NCBI GenBank assembly: GCA_028023455.1 | Contig: JAQFVV010000032.1 | Location: 1,674,001-1,738,000 of the forward strand | DNA length: 64,000 nucleotides | DNA from: Epiperipatus broadwayi | Lineage: Eukaryota > Onychophora > Udeonychophora > Euonychophora > Peripatidae | Direction of reading: 5' to 3' | Part shown: positions 25,101 to 37,100 of the stretch, one piece after another | Layout: each line of letters opens with the position of its first letter | Numbering within the stretch: position 1 is the first letter of the stretch | Made by a program: the position numbers and the translations under genes | Notes under the pieces: generated by a model | What the model saw: only the letters and a program-made list of their open reading frames with translations | What the model was told of the DNA's origin: nothing | The model's database searches: none

Positions 25101-28100
25101 ACAGAGTGGGATTTATTATAAATAAAAAGTGGAAAAACAACATTATGGAAATTAATGGGATATCAGATAGAGTGGTAGGATTCAACTTAATGGAAAATAT
25201 TAAATGTAGATAATTCAAATTTATGAACCAATAGATTCTCACTCTGATGAAGATGAAGAGGATTTTTTTTTTTTGTATGTACTGAATGCTGTTGTTGGAC
25301 CAAGCATTTTAAAATTGTCATAACAGATTTTACTACTAGAATTGAAAAACAAATAAAAGATGAAAATGTTGTGGGAAAATTTGTATGTGGAGAAAGACAT
25401 GCAAGAGTATAAATAGACTTTTTGAATTTTCTGGAAAAGAAAATATGTTTATTATGTTGTCGTGTTTTTAAAGAAAGCATCAAAATGATATATGGGAGTA
25501 TCTAATTGAGAGAATAAAGCAGTGCTGGATATTTTGACCAACTGAAAATATGTTTCAATATTATAATATACTTTATAACTAGAGAAATAAAAGTTACTAA
25601 AACAAAACAATATTAATAGTTGATATCTTTAATCTTCAGAAATATTCCAGTGAATTTATGCTTGAACTAGCAAATTGTTTTAAAATATTAACAGATTTTG
25701 ATGATGAATCAGATTTAAGCCAAATGAATAAGATTACTGATACTGTATGAGAAAATAGATGGCACAAAAAAACAATAATTCTGAACTGTCTGAAAAAGTT
25801 ATAATACAATATGTATAGATATGAATGAATCTATTTGATTGTAAATAGTCTCTGTATTTAATGTAATGACAATCAGACAACATGTAAATAAATTTACCCT
25901 AATTAATTACACTCTAGAAAATTTACATGTGATAAGCTTGTGTTGGATTTAATACACTTAATATATGCTAAAATATTCAGATTAATGCAAAAACTGGACT
26001 AATATTTAAACTGCAAATAATCTAATAAAGTTGTGTGCATATAAAAAATGTTAGTAAAACTAATACACGTAACTATGGACAATGTTTGCTAAGCATGCAT
26101 GTAAAGAATTATTAGTCATACTACATGAAGTTAATGTTACAATTAGAGATCTTATTTTCTAAGAATATTAAATGCTTTGATTTTCATCTATTTATTTATA
26201 ATAGTTTGTTAGGGGTGCATAAACTCTTAATTTATTGGTGTTTGATGTTTTCTTTGTTATAAATGTATTAATGTTACTTGGGTAGTATTGTAAATAATAT
26301 CCCCGGGAATATAGCAAATTGGCACAGTTGACAATACAAGAACCTATATAAGCGAGTAGACTGGTGCAGTAAGAGAGTTTTAAAAAAAGCTCTGTATAAA
26401 GACGTGTAAAGAAGTAAACTGGCATACCAAATTAGAAAATGAGGAGAAATTTATTTAGAAGCAGTAATAATTAATCTATTCATTCAGTATACTGTATGTT
26501 TACTATTGTAAATAAGAGGGATATGAATCTAGAATTCACAGTCTATAATCCTCCACTTTATCTCATTCAACTGATACAATAGATTACTTCATTCACTACT
26601 GTTGTTTATAAAAAGAATGCTGTGGCCAAACTTCAACATGAAAAATAGCATTGAACAATAATTCTATAGGTGAATTTGATATAAACAATGCAATGGTTTG
26701 GCATATTTATGTCAAACACTTAGAGAGGTATATGTCAATTAATATCACAGTTAATGATAAGCAAAACAACTCTGAACCTAAATTTCCCAAAAAAGTATGA
26801 TATCAAGAAAGTTGAGCATGTATTTTAAATCTGCAGTTGAAACTGGTGACTTAAGACTTAGAAATAAAAGTCAGGCACCATTCAAGAAACATCAAGATTA
26901 TGACATAGCATTAAGAATAGTAGCTAAGAAGTGTAACTTTAATGCTGAGCTGGATGACATGCTCCTCTATCTACTGTTATGGAAATGTCTAAACAGTAAG
27001 CTAACACAAGTTCCACTAAGTGAGTTATGGAAATGTCTAAACAGTAAGCTAACACAAGTTCTACTAAATGAGTTAGAGTTGACATATAAACATGCAATTG
27101 AGAAATGTATATTCCATGAATTAGTTATGCAAAACTGAAAAATTCCAAAACAGTAAAGAGATGTCAATTTTCCAATGGCAGAAACAAAACGGACACTGAA
27201 ACTTCAAACGGAAGAAGTCCAAATAAGACCCACATATGTTACTTCTGTAAGGAGAAAGGTCATCTGAAGAAAAGCTACAAGTTTAAAAATGAGAGATGTC
27301 ATGCTTGTGGCATATTTGGACATATTGTATATTTGTCATGATAAAGACAAAAACAGTAAAACTGGGTTATATTCAGACTCTTTAAATTATGAGAAGGAAA
27401 TATCAGGAAAAAAATTGGTATTAAAAAGATAAATAACATGGATGAAACCATATTTTGCTCGATATAATATATATGAGCAAAAAATTATCATGTAGCTAGA
27501 TAGTACAGGATTGTTATTAATATTATAGAGCTATTGAATAAATATAGTTAGGAAATATAAAAAGGATGTTATCCTTGAGAAAACTGATATTGTAGCGACT
27601 GACATGAATGGCAAGAGAATAGAGACTATACCTGTTAAGATGAATTCTAGAGTAAGATTTCTACCTTTTTATATTATGAAATGTGACCTCAGTGAATTAA
27701 TTTAAACCATTGGGAATTTGGATTAATATTATTAAAAGACTACAGTTAGAGTTGGAGATCCAAGTCAAATACCCATAGTTATTTAAATCAGGACCAGCAG
27801 AGCTAACTTATGAAAGATGCACTACCAATTGCAGATCTCATGTTTTAAAGTCAAAAGTAGAAAAAACAATTTAGAAAATGAACATAAAAGGCATTTTAAT
27901 AATGATAGAAAAGTTGTCTTGGGCCACTCCAGTTGTGGTTATACTGAAGCCAGACAAGACTTCATTTGTATGGAGACTGCCATGTAACACAGAAAAAGTG
28001 TATTAATAAGAAGCTTATTCTGTATCTAGTGTATATGAGATATTATATCATTACAAAAAAGAAAATTTTTACTAAAATCATTTTAAAGCCTTTACTCCAT

Positions 28101-31100
28101 CAAATTCTTAGCATGACTAGAATGGCTGGATTGTTAACTATGTGCACCAACTTAGGATTATTTAAGTGCAATAAATGACCCTACTGGATAACAGAACAAA
28201 CTTGTTTTAGACAAAGGGATAAATTCTAAAAATATTAAAGTAATCCTAAATGACTTTTCACAGAAAAAGAAAATATTGATAATAGTGAACTAGAAGTTGT
28301 TATCAATTACAAATATCTTGGCATATTATTAATACTGATGGAAACATAATAGATATGTTTTGCCAATTTTTACATATGGATGAGACTTGAACACTTTTCA
28401 GCAGGCTATACAAAGACTTCAGACTACCCAATAAAATATGGGGAGATGTTTGTTGGGAATACAAGGAGTTATCAAAAATGAAATATGTATATAAAACAAA
28501 TATATTGAAAGAATTAAAAAGTTGAAATGTAGTTGGATTGGATGTATTGTTAGAAGAAATAACAATTGAAGGCTTAAATTGTTTCTCGGGATGTTTAAAA
28601 GATTTAGATAATGAAAAGTGAGGTGGATGGAGGAGATAAGGAAGTTTGTTGAAGTCATGTGGAAAAGTGAAACTATGGATTAGAATAAATGTATTAAACT
28701 TAGTGAGATTTTCATCCTACATTGTTGTAATGTAGAAGTATTAGCTTTGTCTCAAGTATTTCTAAAGACAAATATGCCATTAACAAGAAAGAATCTTGTG
28801 TTCCCCGTTACAACTATTGCTATGTCTATGATTTATAACAGTCGAAAGCTAGCTAAGCAAACTAAGCCAAACTACTCATTAAAGCTTTGCTATATATATA
28901 TATGCTGCATATATTTATTGTTGTTATATTATACTAATGTTGATTAGCTGAAAGTTGATCAATTGAGATTATCCTTCACATACATTAGGTTATAATTTAT
29001 ATTTTAATTAATATACTCTAGCCTCACTTAATATATCCTTGTAATCATAAATGTATATACATTTAATTTTTCAAAAATTATTAGATCTTAGAAGTATATC
29101 AGATACATGTAAAGAATAATGAGACTTTTATTTCAAAAAATTTCTATAATAAATACTAATAAAGAATATCTTAAAAAAATAGCGATGGAACAAAGATTTT
29201 CATATAGTTGAAAAACTATAATTATTTATAAATATTTCTGACATAATTTTAAGATTTTGTTATAATTTTTTTTTAACATTTATTAACCTTCAGGATTTAC
29301 AAAATTGAATTGTTCTACTATAAATATATCTTAAGTGATTGTCTTTACTAACCATAATTACACCCACTATTTGATGCATTTTAAGCTTTTTCTTTTTTTG
29401 CTCAGTATACACTCATTAATTTTGCATATTTATATCCCAATTAATATTAGGCTCTTTACAGCTATTATTAAAATAATATTCTTAGTAGTTAACATAATTA
29501 TATGATTCATAAACTGAAAATTTTGGCAGGCATTAAATGTAATATTTAAAAATTCAAAAATAATTCATTTTTTGTATATTTCATAAGATAATTTTTAAAG
29601 ATAGAATTGATATTATTTGTTTTTTAATCTTCATATATGTCTAATAAATAAAATGGATTATGCTTTCTTTTTTCTCTTGGATTATATATTCTCTGCCAGT
29701 TTCTTTATATAATCGTAATAGTTTTAAGAATAAGCAGCTATAATATTACATTTTTCTTGGTAAAGGATTTCATTCTAATTTGTATAATACATAAGATTTT
29801 AACTGTCTTTAGAAAAAATTAAACTGTCATTTCTCAATCTCAATTATGTTTGTCCTACTATTTCATTGTGCAAAATAATAACAAAGATTAATATAATTTG
29901 ATGTGAATTATTTTATAGATTTTTTTTTTTGTAAATATGAGAAATAGTTTCCAAAGCCATATTTATTGCCTTGGATGGTTTACAATGGGATGACAGACTC
30001 TGTGGTCAAGATCCATAGTTTGTGGCCCAAGTCTGTCATTTCCTGTACTTGAACTGCTTATGAACTCCAAGCATTAAAACATTTTGATTTAAAATGAATA
30101 TATATATATATCTTCTCTGCAGATTAGTTTTAGTGCTTCAATGATATTTGACTCCTTAAATAGGTCATTATTTTTACAAAAGTAAAATAATAGGCATTTA
30201 CATTCATATTTCAAAACTTATTTAACAATTTATTAAAAGATGTAACTATTTATACTTTTTACCTGTTTAATGTAATTTTTTTTATTTTTCTGTCTTTTAA
30301 GAACTGGTGTTTTTACATTAACTCAAGATTATGGTCTTCAATACATAGCAAATTGCCGAAAGAGTGGATTCCACCCTCATCCAAATGATCCACCTTTATA
30401 TGCAGTACGTTTATTAATTTTCGTTAATAATATTACATGATTATTAAAGCTGTTGTTCTATTTATCTGATAATTTGTAATCAATTAGATTTAACTAATTT
30501 CTTTACTAGTATTATATTACTAATTATTTTAATTATATTATATGCATTTTTTAAAAATAAGAACAGAAGAGTTTAAATTATAATGTGAATAAATTAAATA
30601 AGGTCAAGTGGCTTTAATTAGTGTCTTATAATAATACAAGCTTTCAGGAATAATTTCAAGGATTTCTCCTACATTATATATATATGAACGTCCATAAATA
30701 TTACAAACCTTAAATCAAAATTATTAATAGTCTTACTTTATACAATGTAAATTTTTTTTTTATTTATTTAAAAAATATAATATACATAAGTATTACATGT
30801 TATACTTTTTGTGATCAATAATTATGGGTACAATTATATTCTGGTCAGATTTGAATTATAATTAATTCCATTTTTTGTAAACGTTATCATGAGTGCAATT
30901 ATATGTAAAGAAGATGTTATTTATTTTGTCTGAAAGTGAAAAAAAAATTCACAACTATTAATGTGTCACTTATTATACAATTATTAAGCATGTTAACAAA
31001 TATATTTTAGTAAAGTAGGAACTGAATTATTTCCATTTTTTATTAATTTCACACCATTTGAATAAAATATGTGTAAGAAATTTATTTATAATCATTAGTT

Positions 31101-34100
31101 GTCCTGATCCCAAATTTTAACATTCTATGTTCAAAAATAAATATTTTTCATATAAACTATATCTGTAATCCAAATTCTTATTTCAATTTTGGCTTTTTCG
31201 ACTGGTTTTTAAAATTTTTATCCTTGCATCAGATGACAATAAGTTCTCTTTATTATTATTATATATTCTTTCATACTTATTTAACTGATAAATTTTTTGT
31301 TCATATTCGTTTTCCATTTAACTCTACTTCTTTTTCTTTACCAATTTATCCCCCCCCCCCCATTCTTCATAATTATATACCTGTAATATATTCTTTGCTA
31401 TTTTATCCTATAAATACATTAGAATACATTATTAACTTTTCATATTGTAAAAACCATTGTGTTTGTTATCCATTTCTTGCTATTTTATTCCATTTACATA
31501 ATAAATTCTCTATTAATTTTACATATCCTTGATCATTGTGTTTGTTATCCTCTCCACATAACTCAGTTAAAAATTACTTTTAATAATTTAATTTATTTCG
31601 ACTTTGTAACCTTCCATAATTTTAATTATTTTTAATTCTTCTTATTAAAGAAAATAATCCATGTCACTTCTTTTTGAATAGCCTTATTTGCTGCCCACAA
31701 TTCAGTTCTCAGTGCATATCTACTTGCTTCTTTTTGTAAATTGCATTATTTTCAAATGTTAAAGGAATCACCATCACTCCTGTCCAAATTATTCTAGATA
31801 ACTCATTTTTGTTTTATGAAAAATGTTACATTTTTAATCAATCTTATTCTTTTTTTTACTTTTATTCTCAACTTTAATTTCCAACTATCTGTATAATTTC
31901 TTTTTCTTTATTTATCAGAGTACCAAATATTTATACTTCCCTATTTCTTCCAAGACAAATAACTCATTTTTCATTCTTAAGTTTTATCTCATAGTTAAAT
32001 ATTAGGATCTTAATTTTTTTTTCTTGAATTTAATTTTTATACTTCTTCCTACTTCTCTATTAATTTCATACCTTTTGCACTATTCACAAAAAATCCATAT
32101 CATCTGTAAAAAGAGATCTACTATATTTTATGTTCTCTGGGTTCCAATTATTGGATTTTCCACCGTATCCCAGATTTTTCTATTTCAAAGTCCAATTCTT
32201 TATTAAAAACAAAATAATTAATAAAGATGATATTGACTATTCCTGTTTCAATTCAATTTTCTAAACTTCCTGTTATTTTACCCACCCACCCCTTATTTGA
32301 TATTAAAAAAATTTGTAAAGATTCTTAATTAGTCTTAACAACTCTATGTCCATATTCTGAATTATTCTTAACATTCCTCAATCTATTCATGTTTTCATGG
32401 CTTTTCCACAAATCTATTTTTATCCACTCTATTATAAACTTTTATATAACTAAAAATGTATAAGTAATAATTTATTTTTTAAAAAAACAAAACATTTCAT
32501 TCAACTGAGATACAATAAATATGTAAAACAGTAACAAAAAGTCTTCTGATAAGTTTGTGTTATGATTTACAATTCAAAAATTGGCTATTAAAGTAGCATA
32601 ACTACATTTGCTGATTCAAAATTATTTGATTCAATAATCTATGATTTCGAAAAATATATAAAAAGTCTGAAATTCTAAAATTGCACTATTTTCTTATATC
32701 ACATATATTGTATCAGAAAGCTTAAGTCTATAAAAAAAATTTAGCCAACAAATGCCATAAGATTGTCAACAAATATAAGGCTTTTTCCATTTTAATCAAA
32801 AAATTATTCCTTACCTTGGTTATAACTTTAGCTAGTTCACAAATGCAAGCAACAGTGGCATAAATCTACTTTTGTCTTTACAATTATGTAGCCCACATCA
32901 GACTATGACTTCTTTTCTTTTTTACTAAATCATTAACTTTCATATTGTCATTCAATGAAAGTTACTTTATGAATTGTTGGAGGATTTATTGTTTATTTTA
33001 TTGCAAGTTTTAACATTTATCCTTTGGCATCCAACATAAAATATCAAAACTTGGTTACTGTTTTAATTATATTATCTAAAATGCTCATTCAATAATATAA
33101 CATGTAATTACATGTTCACCAAGAAAATATTGAATAATTGTTTCCTGTTTTATCTTCTTTCATCATTTTATTCACTTTGCAATGAATTGATTCAGATCCC
33201 AAAAATATCCATAATTCATAAATGAACCATCTTTAATACTTTCCATTTTAAATAAATACATTAATGATTATTATTGCTCATGTCATTTCTATTTCAAATA
33301 TGAATGTTAAAGATTAATCTTTTTTTTTAATTAAACATAATCATGTAGTATTATCAGTAATCCAATTTAACCCTTTATTTTTTCATGAGCATGGTTGTTT
33401 TTGTTTTTTTTAGATGTACTTAAAACTATTTAGAGCAAAAACATCTGCAAATACTATTGCAATAACATCTCTGACAACAAAAATGGATTTCATTTTTGCC
33501 TGTGAGCTAAGTTTTAATATAGGAAGCTAATCTAGATAATGCCATCTTCAAGAACAACAATGCCTAATTAAGCTTGGCTCAAATTTACATTCCAAAAAAA
33601 AAAATTACCTAGTATTTATTTTAGATAAACTAAACATATATGTTAAAAACAAATTATATAGTTTGTGATATGTATAAGATTTAACATCTTATTTTACAAT
33701 AAATGGACTAGAAGTTGTTTCACTGCTTTGATTATTACATTATCAATTTCAACTCTTAATATAATAATCATATTATAAATTTATTTAATGTAATGAATCA
33801 TGTAAAAGTAGGAGGGTGACCAGGTTAATTAACGATTAAATATTTCATTTGCTATATTTTTTTAGTTCAAAAAGCCTTACATAATGATTCATTAAATATG
33901 TATCTAGCTGATTTTTAAAAAAAAAAAAAAAAAAGCTTAAATCTAATTGCTAATTGAAGTTAAATGAAAATAATTCAGTAGTGTGACCTTAAATGTTGAA
34001 TAAGGCAGTGGGAAGGGAAAGGTAATCATTATAATAAATTACTGTTTTGATTACTATGATTTTAAAATTTTAACTAATTATCAAAATTAATGTTATTATT

Positions 34101-37100
34101 TAAATGTATATAATAAAAAGGGATTAGAGAGTATTTATTATTTTTATTATTCTTACTATTAGTGTAATAAATTTAATATAGTATTCAAAAAGTATATATA
34201 TATATACTATGATTTGATATAAATATCAATCTTTCTGCATTTATTAAGTATATCTAAAAAGGATGTTGTATATGGGAAAAAAAAGAAATGAAGTGGAGTT
34301 ATTCTCTGTATTTATGTTTAATTAAAAAAATATATATATTAATCTTTTAGTTGAGATTTAAAATTTATATCTGGGCTAGGGATAATCTTTAATTTAATAA
34401 ATGATTAGTAGCAATCATTAAGATGTTTATCTGAAGTGATTAATAACAAAATATAATAATTTGCTATTTATAAATACTGAACAAATAATGAAGTTTTTGT
34501 GTAAAAGATTATAATCTGGGTCAACTGAAGAAATGCTTCATTTTGAAGGTTGTCTTTTCAGATGTTTTTATTCATAAATTAGAAGTGTTAAATATACTGA
34601 ATATATTATACATATTAAATTATATCAAATTCAGAATTTAAAAACTAATCAAAGTTAAAAATTAACAAAATTCACAATCAATGGATTCATTGCCATGGCA
34701 AATTTCTCATGTCTAAAGAAACAAAAAATAGATATATACTAACCTACTCTTCCATAATTTTATCTTACATCCCATTTATCTTCTTTTGATATTAAAGGTA
34801 ATTGAAATGTAAAAATTATAGGATAGTCATCATCATCATCATTATCAACCATTATCAATCCACTGCAGGATGAAAGTCTCTCCAAGTTTAATCCATCTTC
34901 TCCGATCTTTAGCTTCTCTTCTTCACATCACCCTTGCACACTTTCTTATTTCATCCATCCATCTCACATGTGGTCTCTTTCTGGGTCTTTTACAATCTCT
35001 TGGAATCCAATTTAAAATTTCAATTGTCCATCTATTATGATCTCTTCTAGCAATATGTCCAGCCCAACTCCACTTCAATCTTTTAATTTTTGCAATGATG
35101 TCAGTAACACCTGTTTGTTCTCTTACCCATACATTGCGTTTTCGATCTCTTCTTGTTACTCCCAACATACACCTCTCCATACTTCTTTGAGTGGTCTGAA
35201 GTCTCTGTATTACTCTTCTATTCAGTGTCCAAGTCTCAGATCCATAAGTAAGAACTGGTAAAACACATTTGTTAAAAACCATCCTTTTCAAACACATAGG
35301 CATATTTCCTTTTAGTATCAAGTTATTTCTACCAAAAGCACTCCAACTATAGGATAGTATGATAGTCTATATTCATTATTGTATCACTTTACACTTGAGA
35401 AATCTATCTTGGCACTGAAATCATTATTGTGAACTACTTTTTTTTATTAAATTTTGACTAGTTTTTAATTATGAATTTGGTGTAATCAGTTTATTAAACT
35501 AGTTTAGTTTTTGACTTTTGATGGTTTTTACATATACATATACTCACGTATTGTATATATAACTGTGCAGATGCTTTAAAAATAAATTTATAAGGAATAT
35601 ATTATTATTATTGCATGTTCAATTAATCCTGAAAAATTTTTAATCCAAATTTATACTCAGGAACAGATAGTTTTATACTAAATATTTTCAAAGGACTGGA
35701 GAAAATAAATTTTAAATAAGAAAAACAATAGAACTGGAAACTATTATAAATTATAGATAAGTACAATTGGTACCGTACAATTTAATAATTATTCAGTGAC
35801 ATATGTATAAACTTATATTTTAGAATTCAAAAATTCTATATTTATTATTTACAAAAAGTACATGCATATATATATAATTTTAATGTCACAGAAATTATAT
35901 ATGTTTAAAAAATCAGGGCTATATTAATCATAGTAATTTGTTACAAATATAGTTTATATTTTTTAACTAACTTTTTATTTTATTTAAAATTTTTCAACAT
36001 TTGCTTCAATTTAAAATAAGAAATTTAATGTATTTTTAGATGATTTAATTGAAAGAATTTAAAATAATTAAAACCTTATCCAGGCAAAAAAAAAATAGTG
36101 GGACTTTTTTGTTTTGATTCTGAATAAACTTGAATTAATTCTTTTTTGATAATAAATGTATTCTATTCCTAAATAAAATTCTAGATATAAAAGAAATTTG
36201 AAAGGAAATTAATAATAACAAAATTATAAAAATCATTTTTGGAAAATTGTAAGTTTGTTTTGTATATATTTATTTTAATTTATTATTTATAGTTAGAATT
36301 TTAAAAATATAATGCTGTATCATTCAATAATCAAGAAACTAATTAAATATATGTGTATATATCTATGTATGTCATTTCAAATTTTAAAATAATCTATCCT
36401 GGTTAAAAAATGCATTGGTATTAAGAATTGTCAACAATAGATGTGAAAAAAGCAATAGTTTGAAAAATGATTGTCCATAAAATAAATAACATATTTCTAT
36501 TATAATTGATTTCAGGACCAAAGAAAGTGGGATGTGTGAACAATAAACTGAAAGGTCATTTTATTACTTTAGTATGATCATAAAAAATATATCTAAAGAG
36601 ATCGCAAATAAAAATTTGAGAAATACTTGAATAGTAATGATGAATATTATTTATTCTTTTAAAACTAACCTGAATCTCTTCATTACCTACTCTTCTATAA
36701 TTAAAAGCAATTTGAAATGTAAAATTATTTTTTCTAGAACTATTTTTTTTCAATCTCTTTTTAAGTAAAGAACAAAAAAATAAATAAATTTGCAGAATTG
36801 TGTATTACTTCATTGCTTGTCTAATCTTCTGATTCTGTTCAGGATGGTCAAAGTCATGTTTTAGAATTAAATAATGCAGAGCATGGTGATAGAATAGATC
36901 AATAAGCAATATCTAGGCCCCAATTATTTAAGAGGGGCACAATTCTGCTACATTATATTGAATTTATTTAATATTTATTTTGTTGGTGAGCTTACAAAAT
37001 GTACTCATTTTATGTTGTTTGATAGAGAGAGAGTGGAGGGGGAGAAAATGTTTGACTTGACCAGGGTACAAGTTCATTAGAGCTCTGTGTATATATGTTT

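Larger units (their letters stand above)
15295..30301. other. AMSH intron C, element-rich
   Basis: This is the largest intron, 15 kb, bounded by gtgagt and tttaag. It carries a hairpin dimer plus LINE tail, a Gypsy element with nested RTE, three SINE-like units, a 5' RTE fragment and a Gypsy gag-pol relic. Gaps at 15.3-16.5, 22.7-23.8 and 28.75-30.3 kb show nothing but AT-rich DNA. Confidence 0.8.

Noticed and set aside
25187-25483. 98-codon minus-strand ORF
   Set aside because: It is antisense to the endonuclease text of RTE copy G.
29990-30060. Possible repeat pair with 15595-15650 (both contain 'gatccat')
   Set aside because: Similarity is short and does not extend; treated as chance.
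31224-31532. 102-codon plus-strand ORF as a membrane protein
   Set aside because: It is antisense to a LINE-A relic and driven by T-rich and poly-C tracts.
35037-35261. Plus-strand ORF over RTE copy B
   Set aside because: Antisense shadow of the minus-strand RT fragment; the same shadow appears in copies A and C.
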